Positions 10,840 through 23,185 of a DNA stretch of 64,000 bases are shown here, in pieces. The notes under the pieces were generated by a model. That model saw only the letters and a program-made list of their open reading frames with translations, did no database searches and was not told where the DNA came from. Each line of letters starts with the position of its first letter. Position 1 is the first letter of the stretch. Source of the stretch: Gnetum montanum (lineage: Eukaryota > Streptophyta > Gnetopsida > Gnetales > Gnetaceae). The stretch is from assembly GCA_015680685.1 (NCBI GenBank), contig MNCI01006534.1, forward strand, positions 65,480 to 129,479, written 5' to 3'. Both the position numbers and the translations under genes were made by a program.

Positions 10840-11990
10840 ATCTACTTAGAGAAAGATCCTCATCAATTCGTTATCGTTTAGTAAAGAATTTAGCCATGTA
10901 ACCCCACCCACGGGCAGAAAAATGAAGCGAGAGGTGATTTCTCCAACCATCCAAACGGCCAATAACAAACCAGAATGCTTAGTAACATCCTTCTGTTGTA
11001 TTTGCATAAAAAAATAAAAAAAGTTAATAGGGTGCCTCAAACGTAGGGCTTTAAGGAAGAAGAAGTACATGGCATTCAGTTTAGATGACTGGTCAAACTA
11101 CACAAAATAACATTAAACTAAGCAACAATCTTTCAAGGCTCGTGTAGAACAGAACGTCGGATACTTGTATCCCTAAAGAGAAGCGTAGCCTCATTCTGAC
11201 TTTTCATCTCACCACACCACTAGCCCCTGCACAAGTGTACCAAGAAAGTTCACAAGACTTTCAACAAAAATTATAATCTGAATGCCCGTAAACAGCATTT
11301 TATCACCCCCTTAGTTTTGAAAAACAAAACATACAATATTGCATACTACATCGTCCTGCACTTTTATTAAAATGGTTTCCGATCACATGGCTATAACAAG
11401 CTGCTAAACCGAAACATTTTCACATCCTTCTAAGAGATTATGGTTCAACCATTGGTGCTGGACCATATTAGCTGAGATTTCCCTCCTACACAGCAAATCA
11501 CTTTTGCAATAGACGCCAACAAAAGCAAGGTGGCACCAAAGGTGACAGCATGATGGGCCAACCAAATAAGCTAGGCCAAAAATCCTCAAAAGTCACCCCT
11601 TGTGAGTGAGCAGAAGTTTAGAATCACACCATAAATATGAAGGTACTGAGGTAACCTTGAAGCCCACTGGCATTGCCAAAAGAGGTAGTGCATCTCCTCC
11701 ATCTAGCATTAGCACAAAATGCATGTTTTATCAACATTGATTCCCAGTTGCACCGAATTATCTTTTGTCAGAATTGCGTCAAATGTCCCAATCCATAAAA
11801 AGAATTATTGTTTTCTCAAGAGTACAGTCCCCCCAAGGTTGTTCCCAAGTTGAAAGAGTCTCCTACTTCAACTCCTAAATTTTCCCCTTGATGGTGGAGG
11901 CATCACCCAAAGTATTTGCAACTCTTTGTTAGTAACACGTAAGCCTTTCTATAATTGTTGAAACTACATTGACTTAAAATGCAAGAAGCT
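10840..11990 (-). pseudogene. Heavily decayed reading frames, possibly an old LINE C-terminal part
   Basis: Minus-strand frames at 11070-10846 and 11589-11404, and the linked segments between them, keep protein-like composition (C-I-L-C-type spacing around 11700, W-P-S-L-F-G-W-P-I-M near 11550). No domain is firmly recognised. It could be a zf-RVT and flank from another LINE family. Described for completeness. Confidence 0.25.
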
Positions 11991-11999
11991 AAAATGCTC

Positions 12000-12371
12000 T
12001 CTAAATCCATGGGAAGTTTTAAGGCAATAATAATAGATCTAGATCACAAGGTTTTGAGCAATGAATAGTTCTTCATTCTATTGGGAGAACTTTTGGGAAG
12101 TTGGAGTCATGTGGGGACATCAATTAGTGTCAATGCCTTCCCAACAATGGACTATGAGGAATTCATTGTCATTCTTAGAATGAAAGAACTATGTCATTCT
12201 TAGAGTAGAGAAGCCTCACCACAAAGTCAAGCAGTGGTTATGGAAAGTAATAAAAATAGAATACCAATTTGTTGGAAATGTGGTAAACGTGAGCATGTAA
12301 AGAAAGATTGCAAGTTTAATTTTGCAAGAGGTATATCTAAACTAGAAGTAGGAATTAAATTTGACATATAA
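12000..12371 (+). pseudogene. Copia gag remnant with intact CCHC knuckle
   Basis: An in-frame segment from the Met at 12240 to the stop at 12369-12371 contains C-W-K-C-G-K-R-E-H-V-K-K-D-C, a complete C-x2-C-x4-H-x4-C nucleic-acid-binding knuckle typical of Ty1/copia Gag. The frame extends upstream (S-Q-A-V-V) to a TAG at 12201. No protease follows in frame. Downstream DNA to 12900 holds a 96-codon open frame (12561-12851) that I do not recognise. Confidence 0.55.
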
Positions 12372-12967
12372 TATGTTCTCTGAACATGTAAGTATAGATG
12401 TTGTATAATTTGCAATCTCTTTTTGTTGTGTTCAGGTTTATGTTTAACACATGGAGATAGGCAAATCTATTGATGGTGCAGTGGGATTTATTAGAACTGA
12501 CCATTTTGAAACTGTCTTGCATAAGCATGATATCGCCTGTTATTTATTTATTCCCAGAGGTTGACACAAAATATCAATTTTGCAGCGTGCATGAAAGACT
12601 GTTATTATAGTGGACAGCTTTTACAGTTGTGTTCTCTCAATCATGTTCCTGCCTTTGGTCAAATCAAGCATCAAAATTTTCTCATTGATGACAGTTTTCA
12701 GGGGTGGTGTGTCAACGAAGCAAGATATTATGTGAATGGAGGCAATAACATCTTCATGGAGCCCATTAATTGCTTAGTGAAGAAGAAATATAATCTTTAT
12801 GTGAGAGTTTGTTATAAATGTAAAGCTAAATCTTGTAGCTTTATTGTTTAATTGATCAATGTGATACTTTTGTAAAGGATGAGCTATTGTTAGTTAATGA
12901 GTTCTTTCTATCTAGTTTTGTGGGGTCTATTTTTAATTTAGAACTGATTCTCTGAAATGTTTTACAT

Positions 12968-13220
12968 TGTTGAAATCCTTCTAGATGTTTCTAGATTATC
13001 GTCTGGAACATGACCTTGTCTATTTAAGGGTTAGATCCCTGGTCATTGTAAGTAAATACCTCATTTGGATCAATTCAACAATAAGTGATCAGCTTCTCTT
13101 GTAGAGGTTTTGCTCTATTCTTGAGGGTTTTACCTCATAAATCTTTTGTTTCTTATTTGCCATTTCATATTTATTGTTCTGGTTCCAGTTTTGGTCTTGT
13201 ATTTCATTCATTAACCCACA
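12968..13220 (+). repeat. Possible copia LTR (TG..CA, about 250 bp)
   Basis: It begins TGTTGAAATCC and ends near CCCACA, with a TATA-like CTATTTAAG at about 13019. It could be the 3' LTR belonging to the gag remnant just upstream. No second copy or target duplication was identified. Confidence 0.3.
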
Positions 13221-13224
13221 AGAC

Positions 13225-13612
13225 AATAGATAGCACCCCTCACCCCGCCACCCCCCAGGGCCCACAAAAACGAGGGGTCCCTTAATCCCCCTCAGAGCCT
13301 TTCACCGTAAAACCAACAGCCAGAACCTAACAGCAGTCAGGAAAAAATCAAGAAAAGTCACACCCTTCCCTATTCCCAACCCCCAATCAGAAAGGACATT
13401 AGACTGTCTAACAAAACCCCACATGTCCCCACCAGCCTGCCCCCGCCCGAACAACCACCCCAAACTCTCCTTGCCCAAGATCCTCATCGCTAGCAATTTA
13501 TAAGTGATTTGGCAGTCGAGTGCAAGCACAAAAAGCCCGCTCCTGGGCATGCATTGCGTCCAATACATCATGATGTCTCTTTGAATCCACAAACACCACA
13601 ACCTCACAACTG
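13225..13612 (-). mobile_element. LINE fragment D-minus (tail and 3' UTR)
   Basis: On the minus strand, 13612-13498 encodes the end of the family's conserved tail: F-V-D-S-K-R-H, V-L-D-A-M-H-A-Q-E-R-A-F-C-A-C-T-R-L-P, then a stop. The 3' UTR continues toward 13225, without a poly(T) end. It abuts the plus-strand fragment head to head at about 13612/13613. Confidence 0.7.
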
Positions 13613-14399
13613 ACGGAGGAAATGAAAGAGGAGCTCAAGAGGTTTGAGTTGCAGGAGGCTGCGCGCAAGGGTGAAGCTGAAGCAGAGCTACGCCTGCACA
13701 TGTGGCAGGAACTTATCAAGGAGGAACAGGAGAGGATTGCTTGGGGGGCAGTTGAAGCTGAGCAAAAGTAGAAGGAAAGGCTGGAAGAGAAACAGCTGCA
13801 ACGGTAGCAAGACTAGGCTCATGAAACCAACATCCATCGTTGGTTTCAAGAAAAGTGTCCTTATGTCATTATGAATGTTAACCGCAAAACCTCCTAGGTT
13901 GCGCTGAGGAGATTCATCCGCCAAACCTCGACGAAGCTCCCTCTTGATACATTGGGTAATGAAGCTGACCAACACCAGAAGGAAGAGGTGTACAAGGCTT
14001 TCCAGTAGGCGGCTACTTTTATGGCTACTAAAAGGAATCAAGAGGTTTTGGAAGCTATTCATTGTCAAAAGTGTGTCAATTGTGCCTACTCTCATCTACA
14101 ATGACCTATTTAGGTTGGGGGGTATGGACCTCCTTTCAATTGGTTTCTGTGTTCATCTCTGTTTTGGGTTCTAGTGGTGTTGTCTATTTTTGGGGCTCTT
14201 GGGTCTGAGACTTTTGGTTTTATCGGGTCCCTTTGCTCTTAGGGGACTTTGTGTTATTTGATCATTAGTTCTGGTAGATCATTAGTAGGCGGTAGTTTTT
14301 ATGCTTGTACATCTAGGGGGCCTTTCTCCCATTTGTTTTTTGTTCCTTAATGTAGATATTTTGCATTAATACATTCCCGAATTTTTCCAAAAAAAAAAA
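13613..14399 (+). mobile_element. LINE fragment D-plus (coiled coil, tail, poly(A))
   Basis: It begins within the coiled coil (E-M-K-E-E-L-K-R-F-E-L-Q-E-A), continues to C-P-Y-V-I-M-N-V-N-R-K-T-S, L-R-R-F-I-R-Q-T-S-T, and the tail F-M-A-T-K..V-L-E-A-I-H. The 3' end is TTAATACATTCCCGAATTTT plus poly(A) at 14389-14399. Stops are mainly TAG in place of CAG. Confidence 0.7.
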
Positions 14400-14456
14400 G
14401 TAAATATTGTTTATTTATTTTTGTTTCAATATGCTAAACCCATTTATTTACCAACA

Positions 14457-14530
14457 ATTATGCTCTTTTATTTGTGCAAAGAAAAGAAAGAAAATTATGC
14501 TCTTTTATTTGTGCAAAGAAAAGAAAGAAA
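14457..14530. repeat. 37-bp tandem duplication
   Basis: ATTATGCTCTTTTATTTGTG and the following AAAGAAAG run occur twice with a 37-bp period. The homologous region near 50520 has one unit, so this duplication is specific to copy 1. Confidence 0.85.
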
Positions 14531-15037
14531 ATATATATGTGATCATCTATATTCATTTGCTTTCCATAAAATTAACCCACATGAATTATGATTAGAAACC
14601 CTTTGGGCCCTAGGATAAGCAATTCACCTAAACTTACAGTTAGTAATTAGGTGGATGATGCATTAGATTGGTGTACATTGTGTGAAACATGTAATATTTT
14701 TAGGGTTTATTAACTGATCATTTTACTAATAATATATGCATCCCCATACCTTGAACGGATGGGTTGCATTGTTTATTTATTTTGCATACACACAGCCTTG
14801 GATGTGGAGATGAACACCACTGTCCAACGCTACCCATACATATGCTTATTTTGGCTTAATATCCTAAGCCATTGGACCCAAGGGGGTTGAGTTGCACAAC
14901 ACCTAAAGGTTTTCAATGATGCAAGTGTCATTCGTAAGTGTGTACCCACCTCACATATGATTCCCAGTCACCTATCTTGAGGGTATATCAAGGTGTAGTC
15001 CAAAAATGATGCTCAAGTCAAGCCTTATTTGTGTAGT

Positions 15038-15301
15038 TTAGAACCCAAAGATAACCCAACTCACAATTGGATGCAGATTGGATTCTTCAAGATAGATGGC
15101 CCCCAATGCAAGAATGCAATGCCACATTACATTGGCAAAGTTGCTGAAACCTATACATTTTTTATTCCCAGCCATTGTTTGAAGCCTATTATAGATTAAA
15201 TGATCTTGTATGACAGAAACATGTGGAGGACTAGGAGTACATCCAACCACACCCATTGGTGCTACTTGTAAAATGAAGCTTGAAACAAGTGGGTCACACA
15301 A
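15038..15301 (-). CDS. Unidentified open frame conserved in both 1.2-kb repeat copies
   Basis: 87 codons on the minus strand, with no recognised domain. The segment containing I-Q-D-H-L-I-Y-N-R-L-Q, A-G-N-K-K-x-I-G-F, M-W-H-C-I and S-W-V-I-F-x-F is shared with the frame at 51334-51077, and both end at the same stop. The two copies are similar enough at DNA level that the shared frame is not proof of selection. Possibly a piece of a transposon gene or chance. Confidence 0.3.
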   Translation of the reverse strand: MCDPLVSSFILQVAPMGVVGCTPSPPHVSVIQDHLIYNRLQTMAGNKKCIGFSNFANVMWHCILALGAIYLEESNLHPIVSWVIFGF

Positions 15302-16085
15302 ATGTTTTATGTTTTTTAGCTTCGCAAGTGATGGGAAGTGTTAGCAATCGCCCTAGACAATGCTAATTTTTTTATGTATCATAGTGCTACTAAAGTTAGG
15401 TGATATGCAATAGATGCATCAATCCTTAGGATTATGAGAAGTGGCAAGGTCTCATCCTACCAACAACTTGTTAAGCCTCACGAAGGAAGGAGATACATAG
15501 GACCTGTAATCAACCCATCATTATGAGTCACATTCTTATTAGTTGCTAATGTAAGTATAATTCTATGTTATAAGAGGACATGAAAAGAAAAAAAAAATTA
15601 AAATTGCACTTATCTTTAGAGAGTGGTTATTAAGGGTCCTACAATGGCTTACTTCCACCAGTCTATCCTAATGTTGGTGATCTAAATCCTTTTCATTTCC
15701 AGAAATCTTGCAATCCACAGCCAGCAACCATACAAATCTGCATTAAGCAAACCTTAATATGTGATTAAACATTCACCTAGCATAAACAGCATTGAACTGG
15801 TAGGCATCAGAAGTGTGATGCTATGCTTCTGGGAAAAATATTAAGAGAAACGCATAGAAAAATCCGTCGGTCCCAACTGCCGATACTATGGTCCAGTTTC
15901 TAAATTTCATACGCACGATGAGGCAGAGTTTATACAACTGTTTTAACTACAAATATTTGCATCTACAAAACAAATCTTTAAACATAAAGGAAAATCCATA
16001 CAATAGAAACAATATCAAGTATATAATATAGCTACACAAATATAAATATACTTCACAAAAAGATTTTTCAATAACATTTACATAC

Positions 16086-16147
16086 CCAATATCAATGCCA
16101 TTAACAACTGGTTTGACAAGCAATTGACCACCTGTTGCACGCACCAA
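16086..16147 (-). CDS. Host aspartic protease exon 'c' (62 bp)
   Basis: Flanked by a good polypyrimidine-AG acceptor (TTTTGCTTGCAG) and a GTATGT donor on the minus strand. It encodes L-V-R-A-T-G-G-Q-L-L-V-K-P-V-V-N-G-I-D-I and the first two bases of a Gly codon, which the DTG exon at 8556 completes. L-x-V-x-P-x-V-N-G is the N-terminal strand and turn of retropepsin-like proteases. It starts in phase 0, so it can join directly to the exon ending at 46827, across 30.7 kb. Confidence 0.8.
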
Positions 16148-16999
16148 CTGCAAGCAAAAGATAATGATAATAATATCAAAGTGCTTTCTATATTTTGAAA
16201 AAAAGACAACTGACAATAGTTTGAACAAATTAAACATTTAATATCACAGTGGCGAACCCCAAATTTTATAAAAATATATTGACAGACTTTCATCAGAGAT
16301 ACCCATTAATCGGTATCCAAATAAACAAAGACAAAAATAACCTATATTTAATTCATTCCATTGCTAATCCAATTCTGCATTTATTTCAGATAAAATTGAG
16401 AGCACTTTAATTTCCCACATTGTTAATCATTTTCATCGTTTTCACTTTGCAAAATTTCTTCAAACTACCTGATTTGTAAGAGCATTGTGACTGTAGGATT
16501 GCACATTGCGTGTGTTGTAGTGAACACAGGATCAACATTGGAATTGCCATCTTCTCCAACAAACCTAATGAAGAATTAATTTTCTTAATTAACACAAGTG
16601 CTAAGGCACCTTATATTCCAACCTTTTTACATCAAGTAACGGATGGGTAAGTTAAGAATTTACTTTTCTAAACCTTTGTCCCAACTCATGGGGATAACCT
16701 ACATACTTTATATGTGCAAATTTACATCCTTTGCCATCTTGGAATATCTTGGAGATGAATATCAAACAAAAATTCTTTCCAAGTCATTAGATTAAAATAG
16801 GTTTTCAATAGTTCTAATGAATTTCATTTTAGTGAACAGAAACTGCTGTATTATAAGAATACTTCTGAAATGCAGATGGGAATTGATCGAAATCTCAATC
16901 TAGCTCAACATAATCCAGATGGATGTTAGACATATATAATTCTGATTCCAGGTGATTCTAGATCACAATTCTAAGTGATTTTGGATGATTCTAGATGAT
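16148..16999. other. Host intron sequence, no accepted feature
   Basis: It contains an exon-like block at 16564-16469 that fails the phase test (see rejected list). Near 16940-17000 there are short near-repeats of GATTCTAGATGATT. Otherwise nothing was recognised. Confidence 0.5.
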
Positions 17000-17014
17000 T
17001 TCAAATTGATTGTT
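17000..17014. repeat. Target-site duplication, LINE E, 3' side
   Basis: TTCAAATTGATTGTT (15 bp) at 17000-17014 is repeated exactly at 25763-25777. It flanks the poly(A) end of the minus-strand LINE E; the last T's merge with the poly(T). Confidence 0.9.
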
Positions 17015-17390
17015 TTTTTTTTCTGAGAAAATGTTTGGGATTAAATTACTGAAATGAAAAATGTACAAACCAAAGCCATGAGTAAATGGCCGGATGGACC
17101 CACCCCCAGAGAGGGGAAAAACAACGCACCCACAAAACCACGCAAACAACCCCGGCACGACCACACCGGACCCAACCTAGAGGACCCCGACAAAACACGT
17201 CCACCAAGGGACCACACCTTACCGCACTCCCTAGCCAAGGGCCCACACCCCACAAATGAGACACACACCGTGAGTAAACAATGGACAACCTGGCCCAACA
17301 AGAAACTAGACCAAAACACAACAACACCCAAGGGAAACAAAATCGAAACTTAAACGAGGCCCGGGCAACACCAGAGCCGTTACAACTATC

Positions 17391-18600
17391 TAGGCAGGGT
17401 GTGACACTCGCAATGTGGCCATTCGAGGACATGCAAGATATGCAGCGTGTTTCAATGCAACTTAGAGCTCACGAAACCTACAGCCTACTGCCTACTGGAA
17501 ATCCTGCAAAGCGACCTCACACCCCCAATATGGATGGAAAGGCATGGAGGTACAATGAATGTGCGACCTTAGGGCCCCCCACAAACAATCACAATTTATG
17601 CCCAGCACAACATAAGGGCGCTGCCCTTCCCCAAGCCACTATTGCACACTCTGCTCATGTGCTCTCGGACACACTGTGCATGCTTTGCCCACTCCCTTTT
17701 CCTTCGAGTGAACTCTTCCTGCTGTAGCTCCACCTAAACTTGGTCGTGGAGCTCATCCACCAATCCAGCCCAAAAGCTCTCCACTAGCAAAGCTTGCTGC
17801 CTAAGTAGCTCTTGCTCTCATTCGCGAAACTGAGACTCAATGTCAGCCTGTGCCCGCTAGAGAGCCTCCTCCCACTGGGCCTCCCAGGCCCACCGCTCTT
17901 CTACCCAAGGCTCCGCCGCCACCTCCTCCGTGACCCTGTCCAACTCCGTCGCCGCCTCCTCCGAGACCCTGTCCAGCTCTGCCGCCACCTCCTCCACAAC
18001 CTTGTCTAGCTTGGCGGCAAGCATCACATCCCAACCAAAACCCACCCCTAGTAGAAACGCCCCCGCCATGACCATCAAAGTTGAAGCAACCATCTCTCGC
18101 TGCTCGACCCACTTTCTAGAATACACCACCACAGGCTTTGTAGCAACCCCCAACCGGGAAGGCCTAGGGAGACCTGACGTCGGCCGCACCACCACCGCAC
18201 CCAGCCAAAGGGCCAAAATGAGCCCAACATGGCAACCCCTCTTCCTTTGCCACAAAACAACCAAGAAAAAGCAAGGCAAGTTGGCCTTAGGCCCAAATGT
18301 CAAGTATTTCAATAATGCAAAATTTGCCGCAAACTAAACTTGGGCACCTGCCCACTCTTCGTACGTGGCACTGGTCCAACAAAGAATAGCTCAGCATCCT
18401 ACAACCCTCAAGCCGTGAGAAGAATAATCTCACTATCTGCCTGGGCCCCCAAGTAAGCAATGATCACCATCTCAATCAATGTAATTTCAACGCCCTGAAA
18501 TTTCGTCTTGTCGACCTACCAGTTGGAGAAGAAAGCATCATTAGGGAGGGCCGAGTCACCCTCTACCCACAAGAGAATAGCATCCCAACCGCACCGCTCA
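17391..18600 (-). pseudogene. LINE E C-terminal extension
   Basis: From 18600 downward: A-L-P-N-D-A-F-F-S-N-W, F-Q-G-V-E-I-T-L-I-E (globular module, first half), then G-L-I-L-A-L-W near 18215. A heptad-like coiled coil at about 18030-17850 has repeated A-E-L-D-R-V-x-E-E units, and more Gln/Glu-rich helix follows to about 17690. The tail at about 17490-17391 is A-V-G-F-V-S-S-K-L-H, then L-H-I-L-H, then C-E-C-H-T-L-P and a stop. The tail keeps the His and Cys spacing although the flanking residues have drifted. Confidence 0.65.
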
Positions 18601-18839
18601 ACCAAACCCTAGAGCTCTATGTGCGCACGAAACACCGCACAGGCCAGTTCGTATGTCAACATGATCCCCATGGCTACAACAATTTCCGCCCACGCTTTCT
18701 CCATTTGAACAACCACCTGCACAGGGGTGGGCACGCGTTGTTGTCAAAAGACTGTTGTTACGTATCTTCCACACCTCCCATAAAAGCAATGTGGCTTTAG
18801 AGTCTCCTACGAGTAGCGTCGAGGCATGCCACACCCTGC

Positions 18840-20481
18840 CGCCTACCATGTGTCCTACATGTAAGGGCACTCAAACACAAAGTGTAGCACAGTCTCGAGC
18901 CCACCATTGCAGAGGGTGCAAGTGACGTCAATGTTGAGGCCATGTTGCATTAATGATGCTCGTACTAGTAGGGCGTTACTCTCAAGGAGCCAAAGGAAAG
19001 CCATTATTTTCTCTAGCAGCTTCCCCTGCCAAACCAACTGACAACCATGTACTGGTGGGTACACCGATTTCGTGAGCTGGCATGGCATCTATTCCATCCA
19101 CCCTCCCTCATGCCAGCATGCACTGTGCATGGGTGCAAAGCATCTGCCAAGGCCTAGAGTCACACGCCCCCATTTGCACCTATCATATTTCCTTCACATA
19201 ATGCGAATCCACTATGCAGTCCCTTCGCCTCGCTGGGTAAGTTGCAACGATAGTCATTGTTGTCCCATCATCAACTCATCTTCAAATTTGAAAACACCTA
19301 GGCTCCATGTTTCTTGAGGGTGTGTGATCCTATCCCATCCAACGAAATGTAATTTACTCCCCCCTATACACCCCCTGGCTGCCCCCAACCACACAAAATT
19401 CCAAATGAGTTGATTGATATTCTGAATCACAACCTACGGGAGAGTAGCAACAATAGCCAAAAAACGTGCCATTGCTACAAGCACCCCGAACGCCAACACC
19501 AACCTCCCTTTCCAAGTGAGAAAATAATTAGCCCAATGGCCCATCCTCAATTTATTGTAGGACTGCATCCAAGCTACACACTGCCCCTAGGCAAAAAGTA
19601 GGATACCAGGTATGAATCATGGGCCATCCTCGGGGGGAACCCCAACACTTGCGTGATCCGACACTTAAACCTACACATCCACATTCAGGAAGTGAGCTAA
19701 GGACTTCTCCCGATTCACCACTTGGCCAATCTCCTCCACCATAGATGTAAGTGCCTGGTTAATTAGCTGTGCTTGGGGGACCCCGGCCCGGCTAAGGAAC
19801 ATCATGTCATCCGTGTAATGTTCGATAAGACATTCCACACCCACAACCATCAACCCCCCCACCCCCGCAGCCTTGCCATAGTATTTTAGCAAGCCCATGG
19901 TGATGATAAAGAGCAGTGGCAACAAGGGGTCCCCCTATCTCAAACCCGTTCTAGGGAACGAGAAACCTCAAAGCCTACCCCCCATGTTGAAAGAGAAAGC
20001 GGCCAACACTTGCAAATGAACGCATAGGTGTACAAAATTAGGGTCAAAACCTTTCTATGCCATAATGGTAGTGAGCACCTACCAACTAACCATATCAAAG
20101 GCCTTCATAATGTCCACTTTGAGGCACAATCCAAGGAATTTTGAGAGCCATAGGGAGTGGAGGATCTCTTGCATGAGGAGCACTTGGTCCTACAAGAACC
20201 AACCCTAAACAAATCCCGCCTAGTGTTCCCCAACAAGTTTTGGCACAATGGGGACCAACTATCGAACAATCAACTTAGAAAAGATTTTGAGCAACACATT
20301 ACAGACCCCATGGGTTGGAAATGAGCAAGGGACGAGGCATCAGCCCACTTGGGGATACAGACAATCCCTGAGCAATTGATTTCTTGACGCACTTGATGTC
20401 TGGCCAACATCAGGTTGAAAGTGTTGAGAACATTGGGCCTCACAATGTCAAAAAATTCCTTAAAGAAATCGGCATTCCAAC
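18840..20481 (-). pseudogene. LINE E ORF2: RT palm to zf-RVT (downstream half)
   Basis: Beginning at D-G-W-N-A-D-F-F (20481-20455) beside the nested LTR, it continues to F-L-G-L-C-L-K-V-D-I-M-K-A-F-D (first catalytic Asp), G-L-R-(TAG)-G-D-P-L-L-P (about 19930), then I-E-H-Y-T-D-D-M-M-F (about 19820-19795, the Y-x-D-D box) and V-N-R-E-K. A zf-RVT knuckle (C-T-L-C-N..E-T-V-L-H-F-V-F-E-C) lies at about 18930-18860. The usual Gln before G-D-P is TAG, as in copies B and J. Confidence 0.75.
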
Positions 20482-20486
20482 CATCT
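20482..20486. repeat. 5-bp target duplication of the nested LTR, left
   Basis: CATCT at 20482-20486 equals 23186-23190. Removing 20487-23190 rejoins the LINE RT codons for G-x-x-(R/G)-P-D-G-W without a gap. Confidence 0.85.
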
Positions 20487-23185
20487 TGTTACATCCCATC
20501 CAAAGATAGTAGGTATGGTCATATGCTTATGCTTTATACATTACGTGTGGAGTCCCAGTCAGTTGTCGGGGACGAGTTACTATATTTTATATGTTATGAG
20601 GCTTCGTCTTTATGTTACGATTATGATGTCTTCACATGATTCGCTAACGTGATTATGTACACTAGCCCTATGTGATGTGTTAGACATGTGATATTGCTAG
20701 CAGAGGTGTTGGATTGCGGTACAAGAGAACCTATCCAATATGTTATTATGTTTTATATGTGATTTCGGTATTTAGGCATTTGCACTATAGCACTATGTTG
20801 CATGATGTTCAGGTATGGTTTTGGCATGTGAATGTATAAAGCGTATGATAAGGATCTCGTAGGTTCAAACAAATTTTGATTTGGAGCCCCGGTGTGTTTG
20901 TTATGCATGATTAAAGTTTACAGCATTAGTTGTAGAGGAAAAAAAAAATAACTTATGAAAATCGTTCATTAAAATATAATAATAATAAATAATTCAAATG
21001 GAAAAAAGAGAAAAAGTGAACTCACGTCATGTGAGAAAAGCGCATTGTTGGTTTTTCTTTTGTTTTTTTATAAAGCATAAAGTATAGGTTTTATGTTGTT
21101 TCGTTTTGTTTTGTTTTTTTTTTACCACTGCCTCACCACCACTTGTGAGAGAAATTGGGTTTTGGGTTTCTCTTTTTCTATTTGTGTTAATAGAAACACA
21201 CAAGAGCCTGTTCTTTCGTTTTTCTTTCTTCTCTCTTCTTCTGTTCCACATTTGTCTGAATACTGAGCTTTTTAGACAATTTTTGCTTGCTATGAACCTG
21301 GATTTGGGATTGCTGCGGTCATATCTACGTAGGTGTAGAACTTGTTGGGAGCAAAATAGAGTCCTATCGGACTTTGGAGGATTTTCTACTTATTTTAGCC
21401 TTTTTGCCCAACAATTTTAATTCATGGGTTACCTTTGCCTTTTTTCTGTATTTTTGTGTTAGATTAGTGTATATGACTATGCGATGTGAGCATGTGGGGC
21501 GGATAGCTCAAGGATTGAGCTTGAACATGTTATTTTGTCTATTTTTCCAAAATTGTCCGATTTTGGTTACGAATTGTGTATTGATATAAATGCTATGTAT
21601 GGGATGATGTGGACTTGTAGAATATGATATGTGATGTTAATGAGACTCAAATGATTGGAATATGCTATTTGTAGGGCCTATTGGGGCGTAGCATTTTTAG
21701 GAGTTCCAATCCTTCCTAGTGGTAATTAAATATTATTTAAATATTATTTTATTAATCAAACTTTGAACATGCATAACTTTGTTTGCAGGAGTCCAATTTA
21801 GGTAAAATTAGTGTCGTTGGGATCGTTTTGAAAAGTACATTATAATTATGGAATTAGTTTTCTCTTTGGGCATATATCATTTTGAAGGTTATTATAGTGG
21901 TGATTTGTCTAGAAGTACATGTCATTTGAGAAATATGTATTGTTTTGTCATATCGAGGTATTTATGTTGTTTTGACGAATCGTGGTATTGTTTTCATGGA
22001 ATAACTGTAACTGTTAGGGGTGGATATGTGTGGTTATGTTTGTTTGGGTGTGTTGTGCTTATGACATGTGTTAGCTTAAGCTAGCCAAACTATGTACATG
22101 TTTTTGTGACGATGCTTGTGACAGTCATTGGTGGGTGGTGCTAGCATGAGGGTGTGGACCGGTTGATGATGAGGCACCCTGGAGGTAGTATGGGTTGACC
22201 CCCACTATGATGCATCGATGTGGCTCCTATCTCAGGCCTCATCCTGAGAGTGGGAGAGCGTAGGTGTGTTCGTCTGTACGGCTAGTCCATGGCATAGGTG
22301 TGTTTGTCCCTCCTCCAGAAGGCCAGTGGTTGCGAGTCATAGGTTGACGGACCCTAGCACCAGTTGGATAAATAAAAGACTAATAAAAGACCTTCAGGCA
22401 ATGGCTGTTATAAGTACTCATGGCAAGGTTTCACATGCTACACTAAGTGCAGATATGCTAGTAACCACATGGGCTATCTATATGCTAATATCGGTTTGTG
22501 AGTCATATCATTGATAAAATGTGTTCTAACTGGATTATGATTGTGTGGATCATGTACTATTTACGGTATATCATGGGTATGATGACATGGGCATGATAGA
22601 TGATGTTGGACCATGGCTTTATCTATGATTGTATGATAGTATTTTAGCATTATGGGTGATATGGTGTGTGTTGTTTTGAGCATGCATAAGACTAACAATG
22701 GTTGCAGGTTGCCTTGTACCCCACTCCTCTCCTCTAGTGCAACACTTGTTGACCATCTAGTAGGGGAAGTGTAAAGGCTTCCCACTTAGTTTTGCACTAA
22801 CTTTATTTAATTATAGGTGAAAGACACAAGAGCCTAAACAAGCACGAAGAGGGAGAGTAGAGGAGGGAAAAATTTGCAGTGCTTGGTTAATGTATATTTT
22901 CATGTATAGTAGTGTGGACTAGATATCATTGTATGAAACTTTGTGTACTCTTATATATACGATGATGAGGTTTGTGTTTTTTGTATTTTAACAAAGTAAT
23001 GCAAAGTTTGCTTTATGTAGGGACATGCATTTTTATAAAGTGAACTGTATGGTTAGTTTTGGTGTGGTAGAAAATTCTGTACCATTTGACCTTCCTTACA
23101 TTATTGGTTTTTAGTTATAATGCTTCCGTTCTACGATTCCATGATCCTAGGCATTACCCTACCCTAGCTAGGGCATGGTGTTACA
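20487..23185 (+). mobile_element. Solo LTR-like insertion (2699 bp) nested in LINE E
   Basis: The insertion starts TGTTACATCCC and ends GGTGTTACA, obeys the TG..CA rule, and is flanked by CATCT duplications. No protein motif was found inside, and the terminal sequence does not recur within it, so a solo LTR (from LTR-LTR recombination) is more likely than an element with two LTRs. The ends resemble those of plant Ty3/gypsy LTRs. Orientation is inferred only from the GGTGTTACA end and is uncertain. Open frames of 60-100 codons inside look random. Confidence 0.75.

Larger units (their letters stand above)
14400..15655. repeat. 1.2-kb dispersed duplication, copy 1
   Basis: From about 14400 to 15655 this sequence matches 50469-51668 in the same orientation, with scattered substitutions and small indels (for example the shared stretches around AATTAACCCACATGAATTAT and GCACAACACC). 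A minus-strand frame at 15301-15038 has a counterpart at 51334-51077. The left edge abuts the poly(A) of LINE D-plus. Nature unknown. Confidence 0.75.

Noticed and set aside
12561-12851. 96-codon plus-strand frame with several Cys
   Set aside because: No recognisable domain, no homologue in the window, and it does not continue the copia gag frame upstream.
13225-14399. Twin-priming 5' inversion of one LINE
   Set aside because: The inverted part repeats the tail and 3' UTR found in the plus part; twin priming inverts only an upstream segment.
16469-16564. Minus-strand block with AG and GT edges and a protein-like frame (F-V-G-E-D-G-N-S-N-V-D-P)
   Set aside because: Its phases (starts after two borrowed bases, ends with two) do not fit between exon b (ends phase 0) and exon c (starts phase 0), whereas b and c join directly.
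17041-17432. Overlapping open frames on both strands (e.g. 17054-17353 plus, 17432-17046 minus)
   Set aside because: They fall in the 3' UTR of LINE E, lack conserved motifs, and are GC-rich chance frames.
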